Positions 49,983 through 57,399 of a DNA stretch of 64,000 nt are shown piece by piece. The DNA is from Planctomycetaceae bacterium. Its GTDB lineage: Bacteria > Planctomycetota > Phycisphaerae > SM23-33. The translations under genes were made by a program, and so were the position numbers. Location of the stretch: contig JBDKTA010000063.1 of assembly GCA_039680605.1 (NCBI GenBank), positions 1-64,000 of the forward strand, read 5' to 3'. Positions within the stretch are counted from its first letter, which is position 1. Every line of letters begins with the position of its first letter. Under the pieces are notes generated by a model that saw only the letters and a program-made list of their open reading frames with translations, did no database searches and was not told the DNA's origin.

Positions 49983-51209
49983 TCAGAAGTGGTCTCGCTG
50001 GCTGAGCATCGGGTGCTGGTCGGGAAAGAGCACCGGCAGCAGGCGATTGGCCTCGCCGGTCAGTTTGATGCCAGCCGCGTCGATCGTCTCAAACGGGTCC
50101 TGCGTTCCGACGACAAGCTGCACTACGTGCATGCCCCCGCGGATGGCGTTTCGGCACGCCGCCGGTTTGGCCAGGCCCACGCGGCCGCGATCGATCTTCA
50201 GCAGCACCTTGCCCGTCTGGTCTTCGATGAGCAGCTCGCCGCGCCACGCGGCTAACTCCGAGTGCTTCAGGCGTCGCGACAACTCGCCGGTCAGCTTGGA
50301 CATGGTGCTTTCGAGATTCACCATCGCGACCATCTCGCCGCCGTTGCGGGTGTACGTGGTCGAGCAGTTGCACGACACGCGGCGGATGCGGCGGCACAGG
50401 TCGCTGTCGTGATGAAGGCACATGAAGTTGATCTTCTTGCAGCCGTTCTGATCGGCCAGCAGCCGCAGGGCGCGCAGCACCTGCTCGGTGTCGCCGGCGA
50501 ACTCCGCCACGTTGACGTCCTGGCCGCCGAAGGAACAGATGATGTAGCCATCAAGGGTTGGGGCGCCGCGGCCGCGGACCGGCCAGGCAAAGTGCTTGTG
50601 GCCCCACTGCAGCATCGGCCCGCGAAACGTCGGGCGCACGGCCGTGCCCGTAAGGCCGGCGTGATAGCGGTTGTAGAGACGGTCGAACGCGTCGCGCGGC
50701 GGGTCTTCCAGCAGCACCGGTGCGGCGTGGGGCTTTTCGGCGGGCAGTTCCGAAACGCCGATCGACCAGTGCCGGCCCGGCCACGAGCGCACGTAGCCGT
50801 AGCGGTGGTAGAAGTCATGCTTTCCGAAGAGCACGGAGAGGTCGTATCCGCAGCGGCGCATCTGGGCCATGTTCTCGTTGCCGGTGAAGGTCATGAGTCC
50901 GCGGCTGCGGTATCGCCCGTCGGTGGCCACGGCCCCGATGCCGCCGCACTTGACTCTCGCGGTGCCGATGCGCATGGCGTAGTTCCACACGCCCCAGTGG
51001 GTGACGATGTGCCCGTCCATCAGGCCGATCGTCGAGGCCGACCAGTCGAAGTGGCTGTTGCCGAAGTAATACTCGCGGCAGTACTTCTGCCAGCCGTAGT
51101 ACTCGTTGCCGCCGGAGAAAACCTTCCCGGTCAGGTCGTAGATTTCATCGGCGTGGATCGTCGGGTCCGGGCAGATCAGCGTCAGCGGGGGGCTTTGCAC
51201 TTTGCTCAT
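49983..51209 (-). CDS. GNAT-family N-acetyltransferase (Eis-like)
   Basis: A 408-residue protein with the size and layout of Eis-type acetyltransferases. The N-terminal GNAT fold (about 15-150) has LMDGHIVTHWGVWNYAMRIG and CGGIGAVATDGRYRSRGLM (acetyl-CoA pyrophosphate-binding loop). The next Tyr/Trp-rich block is FYHRYGYVRSWPGRHW. The C-terminal part (about 295-408) resembles an SCP2-like sterol carrier domain (GELLIEDQTGKVLLKIDRG). The acceptor is unknown. Start ATG 51209 has AAAGAAG upstream and lies 10 bp after the SGNH gene stop, so it is the last gene of an apgM-SGNH-GNAT operon. Confidence 0.75.
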   Translation of the reverse strand: MSKVQSPPLTLICPDPTIHADEIYDLTGKVFSGGNEYYGWQKYCREYYFGNSHFDWSASTIGLMDGHIVTHWGVWNYAMRIGTARVKCGGIGAVATDGRYRSRGLMTFTGNENMAQMRRCGYDLSVLFGKHDFYHRYGYVRSWPGRHWSIGVSELPAEKPHAAPVLLEDPPRDAFDRLYNRYHAGLTGTAVRPTFRGPMLQWGHKHFAWPVRGRGAPTLDGYIICSFGGQDVNVAEFAGDTEQVLRALRLLADQNGCKKINFMCLHHDSDLCRRIRRVSCNCSTTYTRNGGEMVAMVNLESTMSKLTGELSRRLKHSELAAWRGELLIEDQTGKVLLKIDRGRVGLAKPAACRNAIRGGMHVVQLVVGTQDPFETIDAAGIKLTGEANRLLPVLFPDQHPMLSQRDHF

Positions 51210-51219
51210 TGATCTTCTT

Positions 51220-52032
51220 TCATTTATCGGCGGAACTCTTGGGGGCGGGTGCTTCCTGCGTCGTCGGCGACGGCGCCTCGCCTGCAATCTCCCACGCCAG
51301 CGCCTGCAGGGCCTGGGCCTGGGGCTCGGCCAGGTTCGCCAGGGTCTTGCCCGCGGCACTGAGTTTTGCGGGAAGGCCTCTGGGATCTGCATTGTACAGC
51401 ACGCGGTAGAAAATGCATGCCGCCAGGTACGTGCCCGCGACGCTGGGGTGACTGCCGTCGCTGTGGTAAAGGCCGATACCAGGATGTTGCCGTCGGCACG
51501 CGGCGAAGGCCTCGCCCACCGGCGCCATCGCTCCGCCGGATGAACGAGCCGCCGCGGCGTACTCGCGCGTCAGGGCTTCCTGCGTCTGTGGGGCGTCTTT
51601 GCGCGCCCAGGTCTGGTAGAAGAGGGGCTTGGCGCCGGCTGCGGCGGCTTCCTTGGCCAGCAGCGCCGCGAACTTCTGGAAGACCTCGGCCCGCACGAAG
51701 GGCATCTGGCTTTGTTCCTGGAGCACGACGACGTCCCACGTGCCCGCGGCGATCTGCTTGCGAACGCCGGTGCTCTCCCAGTGCCGCTGCAGCGTGCATC
51801 CGCCCGGAGCGTTGAGGGTATATTCCAACCGCCGCGACTGACCGGCGGCCGCGGCCATCGCCTGGATCATCGCCGGCAGGTCGTTGACGAAGATGTAGCT
51901 GTTGCCCACGAACAGCACGCGCAACGGCGTGGTTTTTCCGGCGGCCATCACAGTGCCTCCCGGCGCGCCGCAGAGCAGGGCGGCGCCCGTCAGAGCGGCA
52001 AGAGCCGCCGCTATGGATATTGCTCGCAGCAT
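51220..52032 (-). CDS. Secreted SGNH/GDSL-type hydrolase
   Basis: A 270-residue exported protein (signal peptide ISIAAALAALTGAALLCGAP). SGNH blocks: VLFVGNSYIFVNDLP (Ser in GNSY instead of GDS), APGGCTLQRHW (Gly), VVLQEQSQMP (Gln/Glu in place of the usual Asn block) and HSDGSHPSVAGTYLAA with the DxxH catalytic Asp and His. It probably removes acyl groups from a carbohydrate or lipid. It starts 20 bp after the apgM stop without a clear Shine-Dalgarno sequence, so it probably depends on the upstream gene for translation. It is not related in sequence to the SGNH part of the protein at 2472 beyond the fold. Confidence 0.75.
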   Translation of the reverse strand: MLRAISIAAALAALTGAALLCGAPGGTVMAAGKTTPLRVLFVGNSYIFVNDLPAMIQAMAAAAGQSRRLEYTLNAPGGCTLQRHWESTGVRKQIAAGTWDVVVLQEQSQMPFVRAEVFQKFAALLAKEAAAAGAKPLFYQTWARKDAPQTQEALTREYAAAARSSGGAMAPVGEAFAACRRQHPGIGLYHSDGSHPSVAGTYLAACIFYRVLYNADPRGLPAKLSAAGKTLANLAEPQAQALQALAWEIAGEAPSPTTQEAPAPKSSADK

Positions 52033-52052
52033 GTCGGTCGCGTCGCGCGGCG

Positions 52053-53273
52053 TCAGGCGCCGAACTTCTCGAGCTTTCCGGCGTGGGCCAGCGCCAGCGG
52101 GAGCAGCTCGCGGGCGGGGATGGTGCCGATCTGGCCGTGGCGGCAGGCAACCTCGTTAAAGCTGTTGCCGTCGCCGCCGCGCAGGTGCGGGGCCTTCATC
52201 AACGCCGGAACGCCGTGCCAGCTATGGGCCTTGAGCGAGGGCGGCGTCGAGTGGTCGCCGGTGACGATCAGGACGTCGGGGTTAGCCGCCAGCAGCGCCG
52301 GCAGGGCCGCGTCCATCTCTTCGATGCGGGCGATCTTGCCGGCCAGGTCGCCGTCTTCGCCGGTCTTGTCGGTGTACTTGAAGTGGGCGAAGATGAACGT
52401 GTAGTCGCTGCCCTTGATGAGCCTGGCCACTTCGGCGCAGATGTCGGCAGCGGTGGTCGGCGTGGCGACGACGTCCATCCCGACCAGGCGCGCCACGCCG
52501 CGATACATTGGGTATCCGGCGACGGCGGCGGCCTTGAGCTTCCATCGCTGGGCGAAGTTGGGCCAGTCCGGAAACTTGGCGAACCCGCGGGCGAGGATCA
52601 TGTTGGCCTTGGGCTCGTCGGCCAGGATCTTCTGCACCTGCGTGAGGATGTCGTCGACGATCTTTGCGGTGCGCGACGTGTGGTGGGGGGCTCTGACCGG
52701 CGAAAGCGGAGCCGCGCCGACGACCTGGGGGTCGGTCTCGCCGACATTCTCGTCCAGATTGTCGCCGCGGAGCACCATCAACGCGCGGTGCTCGGCTTCG
52801 GTCTCGAAGAACACTTCCACGCCGGCGGGGACTTTGAGCTTGGCCTTGATCTTCGCCAGGCAGGCGCGGTTGACGTCGTCGCCGATGCGCCCGGCGCGGC
52901 GGTCGATCACCTTGCCATCCTTGTCCAGCGTGCAGAAGTTCAGCCGCGCCGCCACGTCGCGCTTCTCCAGCGGGAACTCCAGCCCCAGCGCGCCCAGCAC
53001 GCCGCGCCCGACCTGGTAGACCAGCGGGTCGTACCCGAATAGGCCCAGGTGCCCCGGACCGCTGCCGGGCGTGACCGCCGTGGCCACCGGCAGCGAAAGC
53101 CCCAGCGCGCTGACAGCCGCGAGGGCGTCGAGGTTGGGCGTGCGGGCCTGCTGCAGGGCAGTGCCCTTACCGCCATTGTCGATGTCGCCCAGCCCGTCCA
53201 TGACGAGCATGACGATGCGCTTGTCGTTCTTGATCGCCAGCGAACTGATCAGGTTTCCGTAAACGTCTTCCAT
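52053..53273 (-). CDS. apgM: Cofactor-independent phosphoglycerate mutase, archaeal type
   Basis: A 406-residue member of the alkaline phosphatase-like iPGM family in its archaeal (ApgM, about 400 residues) form. MLVMDGLGDID holds the metal-binding Asp. TPNLDALAAV and GSGPGHLGLFGYDPL contain the Ser loop; in the family GSGPGH carries the phospho-accepting Ser. FIFAHFKYTDKTGEDGD and LIVTGDHSTPPSLKAHSWHG give the remaining His and Asp ligands. It interconverts 3- and 2-phosphoglycerate in glycolysis. Start ATG 53273 with GGAAGGAAG upstream. Heads an operon with the SGNH and GNAT genes (gaps 20 and 10 bp). Confidence 0.9.
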   Translation of the reverse strand: MEDVYGNLISSLAIKNDKRIVMLVMDGLGDIDNGGKGTALQQARTPNLDALAAVSALGLSLPVATAVTPGSGPGHLGLFGYDPLVYQVGRGVLGALGLEFPLEKRDVAARLNFCTLDKDGKVIDRRAGRIGDDVNRACLAKIKAKLKVPAGVEVFFETEAEHRALMVLRGDNLDENVGETDPQVVGAAPLSPVRAPHHTSRTAKIVDDILTQVQKILADEPKANMILARGFAKFPDWPNFAQRWKLKAAAVAGYPMYRGVARLVGMDVVATPTTAADICAEVARLIKGSDYTFIFAHFKYTDKTGEDGDLAGKIARIEEMDAALPALLAANPDVLIVTGDHSTPPSLKAHSWHGVPALMKAPHLRGGDGNSFNEVACRHGQIGTIPARELLPLALAHAGKLEKFGA

Positions 53274-53298
53274 GGTTCTTCCTTCCCAATAAGGCGGG

Positions 53299-53307
53299 TG
53301 ATTGTAA
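53299..53307 (-). promoter_or_regulatory. Extended -10 promoter of apgM
   Basis: On the minus strand TGTTACAAT, an extended -10 (TGn plus TACAAT). The +1 falls near 53292, 19 nt before ATG. The -35 (TTTTCT) is poor. Confidence 0.4.
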
Positions 53308-53345
53308 CAGGGCGGCGGCGGGAAGAAAAGAGAACACGACTCCGT

Positions 53346-53568
53346 GTCCCGAAGGGACACTTCGGGCATAGCCGGGGGCAAGCGAAGCGCAGCCCCCGGA
53401 AGCATGATATAGAAAATAGCTGCCCCGAAGGGGCGACCAGAGTCTTTGGCGGGCTACTGCCCGCCCCTTCGGGGCGGCAGGTCAAACCCTGTGCCGGGGG
53501 CTGCGCCTTCGCTCGCGTTGCTCGCTTCGGCTTGCCCCCGGCTTATGTCCTGTGCGTCCCTTCGGGAC
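53346..53568. repeat. CCCGAAGGGAC-type long inverted repeat
   Basis: Outer arms GTCCCGAAGGGAC..., AGCCGGGGGCAAGC (53346-53383) and the reverse complement (53530-53568) match over about 38 bp with few mismatches. The interior holds further palindromes (CTGCCCCGAAGGGGC, CGCCCCTTCGGGGC). It fills the gap between apgM and the response regulator, both on the minus strand. Confidence 0.8.
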
Positions 53569-53578
53569 GCCACCCGGA

Positions 53579-53959
53579 CTACGCGGTGTGCAGCTTCTTT
53601 TTCAGCAGCGTGAGGATCTGCGCCTCATTGATGGGCTTCTGCAGCACGCCGTCAAGCCCCATGGCGCTGTAGTCGGCCAGGCGGTTGAAGTCGTCGCCGA
53701 CGGAGCTGAGCAGCAGGATGGGCGCCGTGTTGTGCAGGGCGCGCAGTTCCTTGACGAAGCTGGTCCCGGCGTCGACTTCTTCCATCATCAAGTCGACGAT
53801 CACCAGGTCGGGCTTGATGTCTTTGTAGACGCGCAGGCCCTCTTCGGCCGACGCGGCCTCGGCCATGATGTACCCGTTCTTCTCCAGGATCATCCGCATG
53901 ACATCCAGGAAGTCTTTGTCGTCGTCGATGTACAGGATCACGTGCTTGTTGTCTTGCAT
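53579..53959 (-). CDS. Single-domain (CheY-like) response regulator
   Basis: A 126-residue receiver without an output domain. ILYIDDDKDFLDV supplies the acidic pocket, LVIVDLMMEE the phospho-acceptor Asp56, and LLLSSVGDD and LQKPINEA the conserved Ser and Lys. It begins 3 bp after the hoxW stop, with its ribosome binding site (AGGA) inside the hoxW end, so the two are translated together. The link with hydrogenase maturation or regulation is inferred from position; its cognate kinase is not in the operon (the nearest hybrid kinase is at 43876, the FHA kinase at 12693). Confidence 0.85.
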   Translation of the reverse strand: MQDNKHVILYIDDDKDFLDVMRMILEKNGYIMAEAASAEEGLRVYKDIKPDLVIVDLMMEEVDAGTSFVKELRALHNTAPILLLSSVGDDFNRLADYSAMGLDGVLQKPINEAQILTLLKKKLHTA

Positions 53960-53962
53960 GCT

Positions 53963-54481
53963 CTAAATCCTATTTACAGCAGTGGCAGAGGAAGCCGGTT
54001 CTTCGCAGCGCCACGGGCGCACCTGCGCCCAGTCGCCGCCGCTCAGCAATGTCCGGGCAAACGCCGTCGCCGCGGCCAGGTTGTCCATGGCGGCCGCACT
54101 GAGACGCTCGCCGAACTCGTTGAAATCATACCCTCGAACGGCCAGGATGTAACCTTCGGCCTTGGCGGCAAAGAGTTCCCCGGCCAGGCTCATCGCCGCC
54201 GCCGGGGAGAGACTGTGGCTGGAAAAGCTCAGATGCTCGGCGGGCTCGATCCGCGTGAAGGAGAACGGCTCGGGGCAGTCGGTGGAGGCATCGGCGAAAA
54301 CCACGCGGTCGCAGCCGGCGATCGCCTGGGCGTGCTCCACGCTGACCTGGTAGTCGATGTCGACGGTGACGTTGGGCAGGGCCATCTCTTCGATCGCCTG
54401 CGCCAACGCCGGACCCAGGCCGTCGTCAAGACGGCCGGGGTTGCCGAAACCGATTAGCAGGATCTTTTGCGGATCAGACAT
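53963..54481 (-). CDS. hoxW: [NiFe] hydrogenase maturation protease
   Basis: A 172-residue HyaD/HycI-family endopeptidase. The N-terminal LLIGFGNPGRLDDGLGPALA is the nickel-sensing motif (GNPxxxDDGxG). Later blocks VFADASTDCPEPF and SSHSLSPAAAMSLAGELF carry the second Asp and the His of the family. It would cut the HoxH C-terminal peptide after His454. It is separated from hoxH by a 174-bp repeat-filled gap, while it is coupled to the response regulator (3-bp gap). The symbol hoxW is inferred from the hox context. The C-terminal tail is somewhat longer than usual and low in complexity. Confidence 0.85.
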   Translation of the reverse strand: MSDPQKILLIGFGNPGRLDDGLGPALAQAIEEMALPNVTVDIDYQVSVEHAQAIAGCDRVVFADASTDCPEPFSFTRIEPAEHLSFSSHSLSPAAAMSLAGELFAAKAEGYILAVRGYDFNEFGERLSAAAMDNLAAATAFARTLLSGGDWAQVRPWRCEEPASSATAVNRI

Positions 54482-54506
54482 CTTTTCTATCCCAACAACT
54501 TAAAAA

Positions 54507-54648
54507 CCGACGACGAGGACGAGGACGACGACGAGGACGAAAAACATTCATCCATCCACTCATCCACTCATCCATCCATCCATCCATCCATCCGCTTCCC
54601 ATGGCGACCCGCTTCGCGTGCCTGCCTGCCGGCAGGCAGGTCGCCATG
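54507..54648. repeat. Composite repeat between hoxH and hoxW
   Basis: The parts are a 34-bp GAC/GAG tract (54507-54540, identical to 1449 and 14518), a CATC/CATT run (54545-54594), and an inverted pair CATGGCGA/TCGCCATG (54600-54648) with the palindrome CCTGCCTGCC plus its reverse complement (54621-54640) in its loop. It resembles 1449-1628 with the order changed. It splits the hox operon between the large subunit and its protease. Confidence 0.85.
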
Positions 54649-54655
54649 CCACCCT

Positions 54656-56092
54656 TTACTTTGTTCTCGTGTCGAGTAGCGTGCCGTTGCTGTCGTAGAG
54701 TTCGACGAGCAGGGGCATCTTGCCCATGGCGTGCGTTGCGCAGGACAGGCAGGGATCGTACGCCCGGATCGCCACTTCGATGTGGTTGAGCAGGCCTTCA
54801 GTGATCTCCTTGCCGCTGAGATAATCGCGGGCGACGCCCTGGACGGCGCGGTTCATCGGCTCGTTGTTGCTGGTGGTCGAGACGATCAGGTTGCACATGG
54901 TGACCTGGTCGTCGTCGTTGACCTTGTAGTGATGGAACAGCGTCCCGCGCGGGGCCTCGATGATGCCCACGGCCTCATTGCGCCGCTGGCCGCGGACGAT
55001 CAGGTCCGTGCCCTGCAGGTCCTTGTCGTGCAGCAACTCGGCGATCTTCTCGATCGAGTGCAGGTTCTCAATCATCCGCGCCCAGTGGTACGCCATCGTG
55101 ATGTTGTTGGGCTTGCCGTTGGTGACGGCCATGAACTCTTTGCGGGCCGCCTCGGCCTCGGGGGTGGCGATCGAGTCGCAGGCGTTGATGCGTGCCAGCG
55201 GGCCGACGCGGTACCAGCCTTTTTCCGGACCGAGGCTCTTGATGAAGGGAAACTTCATGTAGGACCAGTTCTTCACTTCCTCAGCGATGTACTTGGCGTA
55301 GTCCTGGTTGTCGACCTGGTCGAAGATCTTCTTTCCCTGGGCGTCGATGGCCCGCAGGTTGCCGTCATACAAATCCATGCACCCGTTCTTCTTGACGATG
55401 GACAGGTGGTTGGACTCGAAGGAGCCGAAGTCTTTGACCTTGTCGAGATTCTCGACGGTGTAATCCTTGGCGACCTTCAGCGCCCCGCGGCCCCACGCGA
55501 GCATCTGGTCGAGGTCCTTGAGAAAGAAATCCCGCTCGGCGATCGACAGGTTCTTGTTGATGCCGCCCGGGATCGCGCCGGTGCCGTGGATCTTCTTGCC
55601 GGCGGTGGCCTTGATGATCTCCTGCCCGTACTTGCGCATCATCACGCCCTGGACGGCCAAGTCGGGGAATTTGGCCGCCACGGCGATCACGTTGCGCAGC
55701 GCCACATCGGCCCCGAACCCGAACAGCAGATCCGGGCTGGCCAGGTGGAAGAAGTGCAGGCTGTGCGACTGGAACATCTGTCCGTAGTGCATGAGCCGGC
55801 GCATCTTCTCGGCGGTGGGGGTGAGCTTCTCGCCGCCGACGATGCGGTCCATGGCCTTGGCGGCCGCCAGATGATGGCTCACCGGGCAGATGCCGCAGAG
55901 GCGCTGGATCATGACGGGGATTTCCCAGAAGGGCCTGCCCTGGACGAATCGCTCGAAGCCGCGGAACTCGACGATGTGGAGCCGGGCCTGCGAGACCTTG
56001 TTCTGGTCGTCCAGGATCAGGGTGACCTTGCCGTGCCCCTCGACGCGGGTGACCGGCTCGATGACTATCCGATTTTTGTTGGCAGAGACCAC
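54656..56092 (-). CDS. hoxH: NAD-reducing [NiFe] hydrogenase large subunit
   Basis: A 478-residue catalytic subunit. Both nickel-binding motifs are complete: [11 protein letters not shown] (Cys66, Cys69) and DPCLSCATH (446-454). A 24-residue C-terminal peptide follows His454 and should be removed by HoxW after nickel insertion. [10 protein letters not shown] and the [14 protein letters not shown] pattern fit group 3 (cytoplasmic, cofactor-linked) enzymes; with hoxF and hoxU the complex is group 3d. It oxidises or makes H2 with NAD(H) as the partner. GTG start 56092 with GGAG 8 nt upstream, 18 bp after hoxY. The gene ends in the repeat at 54507-54648. Confidence 0.95.
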   Translation of the reverse strand: MVSANKNRIVIEPVTRVEGHGKVTLILDDQNKVSQARLHIVEFRGFERFVQGRPFWEIPVMIQRLCGICPVSHHLAAAKAMDRIVGGEKLTPTAEKMRRLMHYGQMFQSHSLHFFHLASPDLLFGFGADVALRNVIAVAAKFPDLAVQGVMMRKYGQEIIKATAGKKIHGTGAIPGGINKNLSIAERDFFLKDLDQMLAWGRGALKVAKDYTVENLDKVKDFGSFESNHLSIVKKNGCMDLYDGNLRAIDAQGKKIFDQVDNQDYAKYIAEEVKNWSYMKFPFIKSLGPEKGWYRVGPLARINACDSIATPEAEAARKEFMAVTNGKPNNITMAYHWARMIENLHSIEKIAELLHDKDLQGTDLIVRGQRRNEAVGIIEAPRGTLFHHYKVNDDDQVTMCNLIVSTTSNNEPMNRAVQGVARDYLSGKEITEGLLNHIEVAIRAYDPCLSCATHAMGKMPLLVELYDSNGTLLDTRTK

Positions 56093-56110
56093 GCGTTATT
56101 CTCCAGTGAC

Positions 56111-56656
56111 TTAGTCGTACTTGACCAGTTCGTAGGGCAGATCCAGGGGCTTGTTGGTCAGCAGGGCCACCAGGGCCTGCCAGATGGTGTCGGCCTTGGG
56201 AGGGCACCCGGGCAGGAAGTAGTCCATCTTGACCACCTCGTGGCAGGGATAGACCTTGTTGAGCAGCAGGGGGATCTCCGGATCGTTGGGGATCTGGCCT
56301 GAGGGGTTGTGGACGGTGGGGCCGTTGAGGTAGGCCTCGTCGAGGCACTCCTTGAGCGGGATCCAGTTGCGCAGGGCGGGGATGTCGCCCATCAGCGCGC
56401 ACTCGCCGACGGTGACGAGGATCTTGCAGTGCTTGCGGAACTCTTCCAGCGTGTGGACGTTTTCCTCGTTGCAGCATCCGCCCTCGATCAAGCCGATGTC
56501 CACCGGTCCGGTGATGTGCTTGATGTCGTCGATGGGCGAGCGGTCGAAGTCGACCAGCTCCGCCAGTTGCAGGATCCGCTCGTCGATGTCCAGGATCGAC
56601 ATGTGGCAGCCGAAGCATCCGGCCAGAGAGCATGTTGCGATTTTGGGTTTTGCCAT
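56111..56656 (-). CDS. hoxY: NAD-reducing [NiFe] hydrogenase small subunit
   Basis: A 181-residue small subunit, the short form with only the proximal [4Fe-4S] cluster, as in group 3d. Its Cys ligands can be read at CFGC (14 and 17), GECALMG and LPGCPP. It passes electrons between the NiFe site of HoxH and the FeS chain of HoxU. There is no signal peptide, so the complex is cytoplasmic. Start ATG 56656; the gap to hoxU is 19 bp and to hoxH 18 bp. Confidence 0.93.
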   Translation of the reverse strand: MAKPKIATCSLAGCFGCHMSILDIDERILQLAELVDFDRSPIDDIKHITGPVDIGLIEGGCCNEENVHTLEEFRKHCKILVTVGECALMGDIPALRNWIPLKECLDEAYLNGPTVHNPSGQIPNDPEIPLLLNKVYPCHEVVKMDYFLPGCPPKADTIWQALVALLTNKPLDLPYELVKYD

Positions 56657-56675
56657 GGTTTATTTGCCTCGGGGC

Positions 56676-57386
56676 TTACTGGGGCTTGGTGGCCTCGATT
56701 TCCGATCCGATGGGTTGAGCGTCGTACTTGCGCTGACCGTAAGGCACGCGGAAGGCGGTGTCTTTCTTGAGGATGGTGCCGACGGGGCAGGCCTCGGCGG
56801 CCTTGTCGTCGACAGAGGCTTCCGTGCCGGCCAGACCCTCGGCGGAGTTGAAGGCGATCTTCTTGCTCGGTCCGCGCCCGACGAACCCGTAGGCGTTCTT
56901 GCCGTCGAGTTCTTTGCTCGAGCGGATGCAGCGGGCGCAGAGCACGCAGCGGCTGCGGTCGATGAACAGGTCCGGGTGCGAGGCGTCAATCTCGCGGTCG
57001 GGATACTGGAAGGGGTACTTGGGCACCATCATCTTGAAGCGGTAGCCCAGGGCCTGCAGTTCGCACTTTCCGCTGACTTCGCAGAACATGCAGAAGTGGT
57101 TGCCCTCGACGTAGAGCATCTCGACGATGCTGCGGCGGACTTCCAGCAGCGCAGCGGTGTCGTTCTCGACGACCATGTCATTAGCGATGGGCTGCGTGCA
57201 GGCCGTCTGCGGGCGCCCGTTGACCATCACCGTGCAGACGCGGCAGGCGCCGTAGGGGCTCAGCCCCTTGAGGAAGCACAGGCGGGGGATGTAGATCCCG
57301 GCCGCGTCGGCGGCCTGCATGATCGTCTGGCCCGTCTGGCCGGTCACCTCGACGCCGTCAATCGTGAACTGGATCATCTGGCTCAT
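56676..57386 (-). CDS. hoxU: Hydrogenase diaphorase subunit, FeS protein
   Basis: A 236-residue NuoG-N-terminal-like FeS subunit. Cluster motifs run in order: plant-type [2Fe-2S] CFLKGLSPYGACRVC and TAC (about 36-63), the His-Cys3 cluster HFCMFCEVSGKC (about 96-107) and a CVLCARC plus ACPVG cluster (about 145-197). It wires HoxF to HoxY. ATG 57386 (AGGAA 9 nt upstream) is 13 bp after the hoxF stop; a longer frame to 57440 would overlap hoxF and is not preferred. Confidence 0.92.
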   Translation of the reverse strand: MSQMIQFTIDGVEVTGQTGQTIMQAADAAGIYIPRLCFLKGLSPYGACRVCTVMVNGRPQTACTQPIANDMVVENDTAALLEVRRSIVEMLYVEGNHFCMFCEVSGKCELQALGYRFKMMVPKYPFQYPDREIDASHPDLFIDRSRCVLCARCIRSSKELDGKNAYGFVGRGPSKKIAFNSAEGLAGTEASVDDKAAEACPVGTILKKDTAFRVPYGQRKYDAQPIGSEIEATKPQ

Positions 57387-57399
57387 AAGTGGGTTCCTG

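Larger units (their letters stand above)
53274..53578. other. 305-bp intergenic region with apgM promoter and inverted repeat
   Basis: No gene is seen. It holds the apgM promoter (53299-53304 region) and the inverted repeat at 53346-53568. Confidence 0.6.

Noticed and set aside
54545-54594. CATC repeats considered as a CRISPR-like array
   Set aside because: The period is four bases with no spacers or cas genes; it is a tetranucleotide run.
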